Shown here one piece after another: positions 1 through 11,980 of a stretch of DNA of 64,000 bases. Each line of letters opens with the position of its first letter. Position 1 is the first letter of the stretch. The position numbers were made by a program, and so were the translations under genes. Origin of the DNA: Onchocerca volvulus (Eukaryota > Nematoda > Chromadorea > Rhabditida > Onchocercidae); the NCBI GenBank assembly GCA_000499405.2, contig HG738137.1, positions 25,721,832 to 25,785,831 on the forward strand, written 5' to 3'. Below the pieces are notes generated by a model. That model worked only from the letters and a program-made list of their open reading frames with translations, did no database searches and was not told where the DNA came from.

Positions 1-841
1 GATACTGAGATATGGAATTCTCTCATATCTGACTGGCCAATAAACATAAAGGAGCTTCCACGATTCATAACCGACTATTCAAGTCAAATTCAAGTCCATG
101 TCTTCACAGACGCATCCAGTGTGGCATATTCTGCTGCAGTGTATCTCCGAAGTCATAGAAGTCAAGGAATAGAAACACTCTTAGTTTTTGCAAAATCACG
201 GATCGCGGCAATTAAAGGAATGACCATACCTCGACTGGAGTTATTAGCTATACTCATCGGGATAAGAGCAGCACGTTTTGTCATCAAGCAATTGGAATTG
301 GAAACTTCGGCGGTAATTTTATGGTCCGATTCCAAGTGTGCTCTTCACTGGATCCAAAACCATTCCAGACTCTTGCCGCGATTCGTACAAAACCGTGTCA
401 AGGAAATAAGAGATTCGAAATTTCTGTTTCGATACATTCCAAGTGAGCACAATCCCATGGATATTGCAACAAAGGGAATATCTCCGCTAAAACTTGGGAT
501 GTATGAGCCATGGTGGTATGGACCCTCATGGATGAAAGAAAACGAAAACAGTTGGCCGCAATGGGAATTCAATTTTAAAGAAGAGATCGAAGAACCAGAA
601 GAAAAGACAATTGCAAATATTACAACTCTCATCAACGAGAATTTTAAACTCATAAATGGAAGCCGTTTTAGCAAATGGCTAGCTCCTCATACAGCAACAT
701 CACGAAGACTTACTCCACGCTGGAATTGCTCATACACTTGCAGAAATGCGACGTAAATTCTGGATACCTAAAGGCAGAAGTGAGGTTAAACGAGTCCTAA
801 ATAAATGTAGGATTTGTAGGATTAAATTACAAAATAATTAA
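1..841 (+). pseudogene. BEL/Pao LTR-retrotransposon pol fragment (RNase H and broken integrase zinc finger)
   Basis: One frame is open from base 1 to the stop at 754-756, so the element begins before the window. It reads as a Pao/BEL-type RNase H: acidic residues in VFTDASS (about 103-123), in IPRLELLA (about 226-249) and in LWSDSKCALHWIQ (about 319-357), then the conserved SEHNPMDIATKGI and a WWYGPSW motif typical of BEL pol. The integrase zinc-binding segment (HH...H, then CRIC; about 692-835) follows in a different frame, so a frameshift lies near 660-700. That second frame stops at 839-841, before any integrase catalytic core. No LTR is recognisable downstream. I infer a truncated, inactive old copy. 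The element class is known from its residue pattern; the age is inference. Confidence 0.9.
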
Positions 842-2006
842 CTTATTCTACTGAGTAAGTTTTGAAAATGCTTAATGTAAATTGGAATTTTCTTTGAAAT
901 TAAATTTTCCCATACGAAATTTCATTTAATATTTTTGCTACTATAATCAGAAAAAAAAAAGCAAAAATTTTGCTCCATTCAGTAAGTTGCAGATAGATTA
1001 TATCATGCAACAGAATGTAGTTTCAAATTTTTTTAAATTCAAATTTAATTTGTCTTATTATATTTTTATTCCAGTTTTATTCGATCACAAATTTTTCCTT
1101 TCTTAATTCATTTAAAATTTAAATTTCATTTCATTTCTTTTTATTTTTTTTTTCGGTTTAGATGAATTAAATATAGTTTTAGCTATCTCAGCTTAATTTT
1201 TCATCTTATATTTTTCTGCTTTTAATACATTTATTTTAATTTTAAATTCCATTTCTTTTTTTAATTTGCAAATTTCACACTAATTGTTTTCAATGTTCCT
1301 GAATGTGAAATATTGAATATTAACAACGCTCACAGTTCTGTAGTCCAGAAAATCTGCTCGAAAATTTAATCTAATTAATTTAATTCAATTAGTTCATGTT
1401 TGCTACAATAAATTGATAAAACTTATTCTATAGGTAAAATTCAAATTTCGGTAAGTCTGAAAATATCATAATCAATGCATGTCACATAGTCAATTAACTG
1501 TTTGATTGCACCGGAAACGAATTCGTTGCATTTATTTAAATATCAATAATTAAAAAATCAAAATAATCAAATAATTAATTTCAATTATATCAATTATTCT
1601 TATTGTGATTGCATTTTTTTGAAATATAAAAAATGAAAATGAGCTAAAATTTTTTCGCTATTATAATTTATAAATCCGATGTTATAGGAAAAGTTAAGTA
1701 TTTCTTGACATTAAATTTAATTTTCGTCAAATCTATTGAATGACATCATTGATACAATTGTATTCACAATATTATTGCAATTGAGAAAAAAATATATGAG
1801 TATAATTTTTGTGTAAACAATGCTTATTTGGGTAATTTGGAAAACCGTGAAGTATGTAATAGAAAGAGGTCAAAAAGACGTCCGTTATTGTTAAAATTCA
1901 TAATAAACTCATAATTTACAATGAATTTTTAGTTTTATTTATTTCACCAAAAAAAAAAACAACAAAAAAAAACAATTATTGAAATTAAAGAAATTTTAAA
2001 TTTTTC
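842..2006. other. AT-rich intergenic DNA
   Basis: Only AT-rich, homopolymer-laden sequence is seen between the retroelement remnant and the next gene candidate. No coding exon, LTR or RNA gene could be supported. Two overlapping TTTATT motifs at 1934-1943 are described separately as a possible poly(A) signal for the minus-strand gene at 2007-2282. Confidence 0.5.
1934..1943 (-). promoter_or_regulatory. Possible poly(A) signal for the gene at 2007-2282
   Basis: Two overlapping AATAAA hexamers occur on the minus strand about 65 bases past the stop codon of the small ORF at 2007-2282, a normal nematode 3'UTR distance. AATAAA is frequent by chance in AT-rich DNA, so this is only supporting evidence. 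Confidence 0.4.
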
Positions 2007-2282
2007 TTAATTAAATAGTATTGCGAAGAAAATGAGTGTAATGACTGCAATTGTAGCCTCAGGCAATTTTCCGTCACTTCCTGCTTTGACGGGAGCAGGC
2101 GTATTTTCTGTATCTGCTGCCGCATCTTCCGTCACATCAGAATCTACTACTGTTTTAGAATCTGCTACTGTTACAACCGGCATTGTACCAGAATCCGTTA
2201 CTGTTGGATTTTTAGCCACTGCTAAAAAATGCAACATAATCCTGAGATTAACAAGATTTTTCGATGCTATCATCATCAGCAT
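2007..2282 (-). CDS. Possible small secreted or GPI-anchored Thr/Val/Asp-rich protein
   Basis: This is a 91-residue ORF starting with ATG at 2282. The N-terminus has a short hydrophobic run ending in FLAVAKN, compatible with a weak signal peptide. The middle (about 26-68) is rich in Thr, Val, Asp, Ala and Pro without cysteines. The C-terminus is a Gly/Ser/Asp spacer (AGSDGK) followed by a hydrophobic tail, ATIAVITLIFFAILFN, running to the last residue; this layout resembles a GPI-attachment signal or tail anchor. The segment is less AT-rich than its surroundings. An internal CTCAG at about 2248 could act as a splice acceptor, giving a shorter start (MLHFLAVA). The antisense frame 2032-2310 is also open, so strand choice is not certain. 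I do not recognise a family. Confidence 0.42.
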   Translation of the reverse strand: MLMMIASKNLVNLRIMLHFLAVAKNPTVTDSGTMPVVTVADSKTVVDSDVTEDAAADTENTPAPVKAGSDGKLPEATIAVITLIFFAILFN

Positions 2283-5200
2283 TTCTCTGATATTATCAAC
2301 AAAAGGATAATGAATGAATGATAATTTTTCCGTTATTTTTGCTCATTCCAATATTATATAATTCAAATTTTTAGCTTCATAAATTGATTAATATTCTTTG
2401 ATTTATGAATTTTTTCTTTTTTTTTTTTAAATTCAAAGGAAAAAAAGAAAAGATACAATCATATTTCAAGCATTTATGCTTTCGACTAAAAAAAGAAATT
2501 TTTTTTCAAATTATTCCAGTATCAAAAACTTTAGGTTACTTAATAATTTAAAATTGCTATGCTATTAGATTATTAGAGATTGTTTTCATTTTGATTCTAT
2601 TCAAAATTAACAAAATTTCATACAATATCATCTAATCATACACATATTTGTAATATTTCCGATAAACAGGAAAACCGGAAAGGAAAGAAAAAAAAGAAAA
2701 ATACGAACCGCTTTCGACCAATAAATTAAATAATAATATGATGAATAAGAACCGCCCAATATTTCTCCGCTCACATACTATCATAATGATTTTATAAAAT
2801 TAACTGATAGCACAAAAGCTGCTAATAATTTATTTTATAATATAGCCATTATCATTATTGATTATTGATTTATGCAAATTTTTATGAAAATTTAAAAATT
2901 TTTATTATTTATTCTTTCGATTATGAAAAAATATTTCATTGCGTCAATTATTTGCTTCAGTAAACGGTGTAAATTAATTATTTTGCTCCAATAAAAGGTA
3001 TGTAATATTTTGGAAATTTTTTGTTATAATAATATATTTCAATGAAATTTAATGTAAGCTTTTATCGTTATAACTACGAAATATTAAATATTTGTATTAA
3101 TTTGAATTATTAGTATAATTCCATGTAAAACAGTTATAAAATTTATTTTAAAAAATTTTCATTCAAATCAAATAGATTGAAATTTAATCTACCAATTTAT
3201 TTTTGATTTTATTTTTATTAAGTATTTTGGCAGTTCTAAATCTCTTTTTTTTCTGAGTATTTGATTGTTAAATTAATTCAGTTCTATTAAGTTTATTAAA
3301 ACTAATCAAGTATTAAGTTAGCTCTATTAATTAAGTATTTTTGTCAAACTTTACAAGCATCTATCTTCCATATTTATCGCAAAATTATTTATATCGATAA
3401 ATATTATATATACCCTGATAAGTGTTGCAAATATTATAAAAATAACAATTTTTCTACTACATTAGATTAAACTAAATTAGTTAATTAGTTAGTTAAAGCA
3501 AGAAAAAATCTAGTTTCAAGCCTGGGCTTAAAGTTTCAGGACATCGATATAATCAATTATAGCATTAAGAATAAGCCAGAATGAATATTTAGTCCAAAAA
3601 AATGCTAAATTGGCTAATTTAAAATCACAATAATAAAAAAAAAAAAAGAATCATTATTCCAAGTATTAGCAAAATTACTTCGCTTTTGAACTTTTATTTT
3701 TAAATTATTCGAAGCAACTTTAGTCCAATAAAATTTGCATAATTTTTTTTTAAATATATGCATCCAATATTACTGCCCCTATGGCAAAAAAGCCTTATAT
3801 AATAAGAATTTTATATTTTGATTAATTCAGATTTAAATATGTAAATTTATTCCGATTAATTCAATTCAAACGTATAAGTCTGGGAATTATAACTCAAAAA
3901 AAAGTAGGTAAGTATGTAATCAAAAAATAAATATATGCCTAAAAAAATCGATAAAAATGTAATTCAAAAAATGGGTAAACATAACCCAAAAAAGTGGGCA
4001 AATATATAACTTAAAAAAATCGATAAATATATAACTCGAAAAATTGAATAAACATATGACCCAAAAAAATGGGTGAATACATAATTTAAAAAATGAATGA
4101 ATACATAACCCGAAAAAATTGGAAAATGTATAAATCAAAATATATAACTATATAACTATATAAATATGTAATAAATATATAACTCAAAAATAAATATATA
4201 ACTCAAAAAAGTGGGTGGATATATGATCTAAGAAATAGGTAAATATATGATCCAAAAAAGCGGATACAGAAAAATAGGTAAACATAAAACCCGAAAAAAT
4301 GGGTAAATATGTAATCCAAAATTGTCGTTAGACATCCGAACGAAAAGTGCTGCTGTATTTGCGATATGTTCATGGAACGATATTGCTTGATTGAATGTAT
4401 GGGATAGTATACGGTTAGTTGTTGGTATATTATAGCGAGGAAATGATTTCTCGTAAAGGTCATAGGTCAAGTTTCTATAGCAGCACAGTATCTTGTATAA
4501 GCTAGCCATTGCTCAGGATATGGTCTGGACTTTTTTGATAATAGGATTGCAGTATATTCAATGCATTTGATCAGAATTGCAAATTTGGTGATTAAATTAT
4601 TTGAATAGATTGATCAGATTGATTCATTTGATATATTACATTTCTAATGTTTCCAATCTACATGAATAACATTTATTAGTAAATTCATGATAAATCAATA
4701 AATTTGATCATTTCTTATTTGTGATATAATTTCAAAATTAAAATTTATGATTTATGATTTCAAAATTACGAAAAATTTTCGCAAATATTGCTTTGTCATT
4801 TTTAAATTTTATAATAGAATTTGAAATTTTTTTTTTTATTTTTTCACTAAATAATATGGTGCGAATTTTGGATGTATGAAATATTTTCACAAACATAAAT
4901 AAATTTTAGATTTTATTGAATTAATTTTTAGGTTTTATTGATTCGCATTACTAAATTAATTTTAAAAAGGAAATAAAAAACCCAACTTAAAGTTTTCTCG
5001 TAAAATTTAATTAGAGCATGGAGGGAGCTAAACTTTCTTTTTTTTTACAATTCGATTGTTTCTAACAATTTTATTTTATTTGTCGATTTGAAAACTTTTC
5101 AAAAATTTGCAATTCTTTTTTGAATTCAAGTAATACTAAACTATGAATGAATTTCTGCTTAACCGAAATCGATCTTATTAGGTTTAGTAAGCTTTAATTT

Positions 5201-5590
5201 AATGATAGTAATAATTATTTATTCATTTTTGCGATCTCCAGTTGATTTCAATTCAATAAGTTCAAACTTTACAGAATATAAAATAAATTAATCAATTAGT
5301 TTCGACTTAGTAAGTTCAAATTTGTAATTTGTCACAGATAAAAATTAGCTGGAACTATGCTTTGTAAGCTTTAGTTTATTTTATATTCTGCAAAAAGTAT
5401 TTTTACGATATTTTATATCTGTTTTGAAACGCAATCTCAAAAACTATCATGATAGGCTGACCTAAAGATTCTGTTTTATATTATATGAATTTTATAAATT
5501 TTACGCTTATTATATCGTAAATTTACACGAATTGTAAGTTTTTAAACTTTTTTTTTGTTCTCATTGGTTTTTTAAAGGGATTATTTGGAG
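2283..5590. other. AT-rich intergenic DNA with minisatellite
   Basis: No supported exon is seen. The stretch contains the degenerate tandem repeat at 3893-4325 and, next to it, a less AT-rich open stretch on the minus strand (about 4318-4509) that starts with ATG but has no recognised homology. The rest is homopolymer-rich filler up to the NADAR gene start. Confidence 0.5.
3893..4325. repeat. Degenerate minisatellite, unit about 28 bp
   Basis: About 15 imperfect copies of a unit resembling AAATATATAACTCAAAAAA with variable GGG or CGAT inserts follow one another. The minus-strand ORFs crossing it encode repetitive Phe/Tyr/Ile-rich strings, which are a by-product of the repeat and not genes. 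Confidence 0.75.
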
Positions 5591-8517
5591 ATGTCAACGC
5601 CTGCATCCATTAGAGCAATGGAAATTGCACGTGAGAAGGCTGCACGACGTCATAGGCAAAGTGATACGGCTGGATTGGTACCGCTTACGCAACCATGGCC
5701 ATCCCGAGCTTATTATTATGTAAATGAATTATTTTGATTTTGTTGTTAAATATTTGGGTCATTCGCAAAATTTTACAAGTCGATATTATGTGTAATTTTT
5801 CTTTAAAAATTTCCTTAGTTATATTCATAATTGAATTCTCTGAATGCAGAATCTTAAATTAGTCTGAAATGAGGGATTTCCAGGGATCAAAAATGAAAAA
5901 TTTGTTAAGGTTTTGATATGTTATCAAAAATGATTGTTGCAGGGTGTTTATCGTGGAAGGAACATCGATTTTACTACGGATAAAGCAGGTGGACGGCAGT
6001 ATACTAGTTTTGAAGGTGGTAGAAAAGAGACAGAACCGCGATCACCGCCAAAACCACTTACTCCACCTCCTGTTAGTTTTCGATAATGTTTTTAATTTGA
6101 AAATAATAGTATATAGATTAAGCCTAAACAAATTTTATTGAGAAAGTATACATAAATTGCATATTCGGCTTATAATTGTTGTTGGAAGAGCGCAAGAATA
6201 GTAGCGTTATGTGAAATGATTATTTGATTCCAGTCATTCTTGGTTGGTTTCTTCAAGTCGATAAATGATAATATCTGATTCACATTTATTCTAATCTTTC
6301 TGAACTGCTTAAGTTCAGGTTGAAGATGTGCCTATCGATGTGGATACTGATGATTATAAAGTAGATGTCAATGAAATCATTTGCTTTAGCGGTCGTCAAC
6401 ACTTCCTTTCAAATTTATATCCGGTTAATGTTATACCTTTTCATTTCCTTTAATACATTGGTGATATGATAACTTTTCTAGTTCAGTCTATGAATCATAT
6501 CGTTTTCCTGATCTTTATTATATCAATTTATTAAGTTAAATGACTGTTTTGTTGACAAATGATGTAGAATTTAGGGTGCTAAGCATCAGTTTTAGTTTTC
6601 GTCAAATTTTTATTATATCTCGTGAACTTCTTTCGAAAAATTGAGGCACATCTATATCCGAAGAAATGCATCATATGCCGTATTATATGTTTTGACGTCC
6701 CAACTATTCCTGGTTTAGCGCTTTTCAGGGTACTCGAAAGAGGGGTTATTTTTTGTACCCACAACGACGGATGTATGATCTGCAAAGGTTGATTTAGGGT
6801 AAATCAAGTAAGGACAGGTGTTTTTATCAGTTTTAATTTCGTTAATTCCCTATAAAACAGGTAACGCTAACGGTGGATGGACATGATTATCCGAGTGTTG
6901 AGCATTATTACCAAGCTTGTAAACTGTATACGTTGGGTGGTGCACGTCTTGCCGCACAGCTTCGCAATATACCTGATGTTGGTTCGATCAAAGCTCACAC
7001 AAAAAAATTATTGCGTTCAGCCAATGTTTCATTAGAGAAGGTACTACTTTTTCATCAATTTATTTCTCTTCTTAAATTATTTTTCGATGTATTTCAGATT
7101 TACATTACCTAGCAAATATTTAACATTTTGAGAATTTTAAAAACATCTAACTTAGTTTAATCTGGAAGTGCCAAAATTGCCAAGTTTCGTTGATCTTTTT
7201 TCAAAATTGGATTTTTTAGGTGGAAGAATGGAAGCGTATTCAGGGTCCAGTATTGTTACATCATGCAATAGTACATAAATTTGTTCAAAATCCTGAACTT
7301 CGTGCAAAACTTCTGGAAACAGGTAACGCATTGCTTGTGCATACATACGAACGGGATAATATTTTTGCTGCGGGTTGCGATAAGGAGAAGATGATGGAAT
7401 GGGCAAAAAATAATAATGGGCGAATAATCAAGGTATTTTTATTTTCTTTTTATTACGGATATATATTTTTCAATGTATTTAATGAATATTTGCTATTTAG
7501 ATCGGTGCTTGCATTTATCAAGCATTTCTTTTTAATCAAGTTTTTAAACTTGGTATTGTATATTTAAATATTTCTTTGACATGGTTTCAAATCAGTGTTA
7601 AATATTTCGTTGACATGGTTGCCAATCAGTGTTTTTTTTGCTTAGTGTTAATTATTCTTCTATCTCTTTCTCCCATTCAGCAGTCTAATATTTTTCGGTA
7701 TTTGCTACATAAATACTCATTCGGAGCTTTTGAATAAAAACCTTTCTTTTTTAAATAATTCGTTATCTGATATTTGCTAATTCTTTTCGTCATGTTCATT
7801 ACTTATTTTCATTTTCATATATTTGAAATCTTTGCACTATGTTGTATAGTACGTTTTTCAGAATGCATCTTTCTAACTATCTGCAACAATGGATAAATAT
7901 TTAATGAATGAATGATTATAAATAAAAATTCATCTGCATAGCTTCAAATTAATAAAATGGAAGAAATCAGTTTCATGCTTTTGCAGATTCCAACTAAAAT
8001 AGATAATGGAACATTGGTATACATTCCACTAGTTGGCGAAGGAAAAAATGTTCTTGGCTTTATCAACATGAAGGTTTTTTCTTGTTTTTTTTTTTTTTTT
8101 TTTTAAATATTCACTAGCAGAAACGGATTTTAAAGCATCTTATGTAACTTAATCCTTTTCATTTTCTTTCATAACGAAACAGTATTTTTAGCGAAATAAG
8201 TCTCAAAATTTGCACTATATCTAAAGAAATTCTTGTCGGATTGACTTTACTTTAAGTAAATACTACGATGAGAATGAACATGTAATTTTTTGTTATGTCT
8301 TAATTGGATATTCGTGACTTGCAGCATTTGCATCTACTAGTAAATAAGCCTTGTTTAGCATTTTTTATCGAACGACAAATTGTAGGTCCGTCAACAGCTT
8401 CTGCAGTTTAAAGCAACTCAAGCAACACAGCCACCTTTGACAGATCCAATCATGATGGTAGCCATGCAGACATTGAAACTAGATAGTCCTACAAAAACGG
8501 AAGGTATGACAAACTGA
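5591..8517 (+). CDS. NADAR (YbiA/DUF1768) domain protein, seven exons
   Basis: Exons 5591-5719, 5943-6071, 6319-6423, 6861-7040, 7220-7432, 7987-8073 and 8386-8517 join in phase 0 throughout and give 324 residues. Residues 1-106 are a basic then acidic, proline-containing extension (SPPKPLTPPP) of unknown role. The NADAR fold spans about 107-285: CFSGRQHFLSNLYP, PSVEHYYQA with the family's conserved Glu, the EWK...Q..L...A...KF.QNPEL helix region, LLETGNALLV, and LGFINMKVRQQL at the end. NADAR proteins are N-glycosidases acting on riboflavin intermediates, and members are known that remove ADP-ribose from guanine; the substrate here cannot be told from sequence. The start is the first ATG after a T-rich stretch. 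The final GAAG|GTATGA could act as a donor, so a longer C-terminus is possible, but a stop follows directly and no downstream exon fits in phase. Confidence 0.9.
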
Positions 8518-10379
8518 GGCGCACAACCAAAAGCCAATATGATCTCGAAATAATTGTTGTATGAAAGCATTTTCAGAAAATTACTGGGGCCATAAATACC
8601 TTTTACCATACTTTTTCGTATTTTGCTTTTTTTGCTGTTCGGAATTTAGCTTTACAAAGGTTGAAGAGATCGCAGTAATTTTCATGGAATAGTTTTCATT
8701 CACATTTCTAGATTTGGTACCTTTTGAAACGTGTGAATGGTTGGCAACCTCATTTATCATGGCTTCTGTTTTTATCATCTTCCTCTTTCTGTTCTTTCTC
8801 CATCCCTCATATACTTTCACCGCTTGCATCAAAAAATTTTGCACGCTGTTTTGATCGACCAACTAGGGAATATGTCCAAGTTTTTTACTAAGAAAAAAAA
8901 AAAATTTTATTCTGGCAGTTGCTGCAGTGCAATGTTAATGCATAGTTCTATTTTTCTTTTTTATGAATTAGTGAAAGTTCTTTCAGAAAATTTTCTCCAC
9001 ATCAGATCCCCTTCTCTTTTTCGCGTTTTTATTATCTGAGATAATTAATATAGAAATTTTCCTTACAGTAGTCATAAAAAGTTCCGATTCTTCCAAATTT
9101 TCCCCCGCTTTTTTTTTGTTTGCTTAATATATTAAAATCACAAATTAGATATGAAAATTCTCATTTCTGAATAATATCACCGACGAAAATTTGGGTATAT
9201 ATTTTTAATATTTATGCTTCCGTTTTTATGTAATTGTTTGTCTGTGGCAATTTTTCCCGGTTAGCAGACTATGTTAACAGCACTCTGTTTACGTATATTT
9301 CATTATGTTTTTCTTTTTATTTTCAAATTTTATACTATTCGACTCGAAAACTCGAGACTTCTCAACGACACTTTTTAGAGCAGTACGAAAAACGTCGTAA
9401 GAAAGATTTGCTGCTGTTTCCTTGGTCGTTGTTTTACCCTGTTACAATGCGTTGTTTACATTTATATGTGTAACGAGGGAATTATGGTTAAAAGTTGATG
9501 CCGAGTGCTTCTTTTTTTGTGTTAAATTTGAATTTATAAAGCTATTTCATGAAAGTATAACAAATACAAAGCATATATATACATACATTATATTTAACAC
9601 CACAAGTCAGTACATTGTAATGTAAATCGGCATTGGAAAATTAATTTTTTCTCCTTTAGTTCTTTCTATCTAAAATGACAGGATAAAAATAATGCGGAAT
9701 TTTTCTGCCAAATGATGGCAAGAAAAGCTATATAATCCTTGGAAATATACAAAGTAAATTATGCTTCGAATTAAACAGGATTAATGCAGGAGGTATAAAT
9801 GTTTCATTACTGAATTGGCTTGAAAATTCAAATATCGCGCAATGCATATTTTTCGAATTATGGAAGTTATCTCTGATTGAATAGGACCTACTGAACAAAT
9901 TAAAAGAGAGGAATTAAAGGTCAGGAGGAAGAAGATGGTTTTATGCTTTGAGTGTTTCAAATGTGATGTCAGAAAAACTCTCACTGTATACAGGAGATTG
10001 AAACTTCAACTACAATTAAAATCTATATTTTAAATTCACTGCTTAGGAAAGAGCTATCAAACTTCATGATCAACTCTTAGTTTCTTCAAAAAAAAAAAAA
10101 AAAAAAAAAAAAAACTGGCTACAATAATCGATCGTTTTATGATTATATGAATAAAATGGAATAATTTGAGGCTCACACCGTAAAATCTATGATATCCCTT
10201 GATTAATTAGGTAATCAATAAATATTGGAATTCATGTTGCATTAAAACATCAGATAATTTGATTAATGAAGATACGATTTATCTTTTGAGACAGCCAGAC
10301 TAGATGATTGTGTATCTCAAAGATTCTGAATCTAACGTAAGTTTTCAATGGCGATACGAAAAATGTGAAATGATAAAAT
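8518..10379. other. Intergenic DNA and 3'UTRs between convergent genes
   Basis: This lies between the 3' ends of the NADAR gene (+) and the membrane-protein gene (-). An open minus-strand frame at 8581-8862 and a plus-strand frame at 9234-9473 were examined, but neither has a family match or good splice context. A run of 27 A sits at 10088-10114. Confidence 0.5.
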
Positions 10380-11963
10380 TTAATTATCAAGCGTAAAAGC
10401 GCCCTCTTCAGCTCGATAGACAGCTTCTTCCACGTCAACATATTCCAAAGCTGCCTTCAAATATGTCGTATCTTTTCCGTCTTTAAGTGCTCTTTCTATT
10501 TGTTGGCGTAAAGCATATCTTTTTAAGGTTGGTACTACTTCGTATTTCGGAGCATTCAAGAATCCATCATAATCCTTCCTAAAGAAACATTTTTTTAACA
10601 AAATGTGGGTAGTGAAAACACTATAAGCAAGGATGGAAGACGCAAAAAAAAGTCAAGATAAAAAAAAATTCAGATGTTAGTACTCCCGAAATGTTCAAGA
10701 TTAAAACTCCAACAGCAACTGAATCCTTAGGATGAATTTCTCATAAATATTTCTCACTATTTCACATCACTAAATTCAATAATGAAATTTCTAATTTTTT
10801 TTTAAATTATAGGTAAAAAGCATTTATGCTTGAAAAATCACCAACCTGGAATACCAGAAGTAGAAACATATTGCTATAAAACTGCTCAAAAATGATGCTA
10901 TTACTTTTTTTCTGTGAGCCGCAGCATCGAATGCTTCTAGGCAGGATTGCGAAGCCACCACTACCGTTTCATTCAATAATTCCCGCCTATCAATTCCAAA
11001 ATATGCTTTGCTCTCACTAAATTTCAAATTTTTCTTCTGCTTTGAAACTTCTGAAAAGATATCGAAGTTGAACGAAGTTTTACAATGTTCTCGAAGTAAT
11101 TCAAACTTCTCAGTGCTGTAATAAAGGCTAGGACATTTTCTCAGTTGGGATGATTTAATGAATGATCCTACTAAATTCAAAGTAAATTTTATTCATAAAT
11201 CATTTCTTCGGGATAATTGTCTCACTTATCGAAAGTTTATATATCAAAATACGTTTGCTTATACAATAATAAATTTTATGATTTTTTAGGAGAAATACTG
11301 TATTTATTTATATTTTCTAATGATAATGGAAATTAACATTTCAAATATGAACATGTACCGGTTTATCAAAAATAGTGCATAATGCCATCTATGAAACTAT
11401 TCTTTCTGCTTCATCTATCACTGATAACATTTATCACTCGTTGCGAAATTTGTTTTGTCTCACAAAATAGTTAACTATGTAATCTATGTATATGTAAAAT
11501 CAAGAAGTTACAAAATATTACGAGCAGGAACGAATGTTGCTTGTGGTTCTTTTTTTTGAATTGCTGTAGTAGACGGATCTTTGCTAATCAGTGATTTCTT
11601 ATTCTTCCGTCTGAAATTTTCTTTAAAATGACAGTATTTTACATGATATTTTCGTACATCAATTGATTAAATATAATGCATCAAATAATTCATAAAATGA
11701 CCGTCCTCTATCCTAGATCTTTTCATTTCCCAGAATTTATACAATTCAAGCCTATTTTCCAAAAAAAAAAAAAAAAAAATCCAATATCCATAACTTCCTG
11801 AATCTTAATCTTAAAAATTTTTTTTTTTTTTTTATTTATTTGGTAACATTTTCCATGTTTTGCACAAATTCTTCAATTTTTTTACCGCTAACCTCAAAAC
11901 TTTTGCAAATATAGTTGAAAGACTCCGTATATAATCACCAGTATATTTGCTCCCATGTTCCAT
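10380..11963 (-). CDS. Unrecognised single-pass membrane protein, four exons
   Basis: Exons on the minus strand: 11963-11893, 11610-11522, 11167-10846 and 10578-10380. Phases (2, 1, 2) match at every junction and give 226 residues. The last two exons are the most secure: the third ends with a hydrophobic segment ASFLSSFIAICFYFWY (about 143-159), and the fourth is a charged, helix-like tail (KDYDGFLNAPKYEVVPTLKR ... EEGAFTLDN). The third exon has no in-frame ATG, so an upstream exon is required; the two added here are the in-phase candidates. The ATG lies 18 bases downstream of a TTTTTTAG acceptor, as expected for trans-splicing. The donor CTC|GTAATA of exon 2 is weak; without it exon 2 would end at a stop (11508-11510) as a separate 56-residue peptide. 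One membrane span with a charged C-terminal tail is visible, but I do not recognise a family. It lies about 900 bases downstream of MRTO4 on the same strand and could be operonic. Confidence 0.62.
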
Positions 11964-11980
11964 GAAGTGCAAAATATGGA

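Noticed and set aside
2032..2310. Plus-strand 92-residue ORF antisense to 2007-2282
   Set aside because: It is the mirror of the minus-strand frame. The minus strand has a more protein-like layout and a well-placed AATAAA. It is not excluded outright.
3920..4463. Phe/Tyr-rich repetitive minus-strand ORFs
   Set aside because: They are direct translations of the 28-bp minisatellite.
8581..8862. Minus-strand 93-residue Lys/Asn-rich ORF in the NADAR 3' flank
   Set aside because: It starts with TTG, has no splice context or family match, and its composition is as expected from chance in AT-rich DNA.
9234..9473. Plus-strand frame including FLEQYEKRRKKDLLL as a further NADAR exon
   Set aside because: No acceptor in the phase required by the GAAG|GTATGA donor was found. 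The stop at 8515-8517 gives a complete NADAR protein.
11836..11910. Minus-strand frame ending SFEVSGKKIEEFVQNMENVTK as a terminal exon
   Set aside because: It overlaps the first exon of the 10380-11963 gene and its intron in another frame, and only weak acceptors (CGGAG, CAAAAG) could open it.
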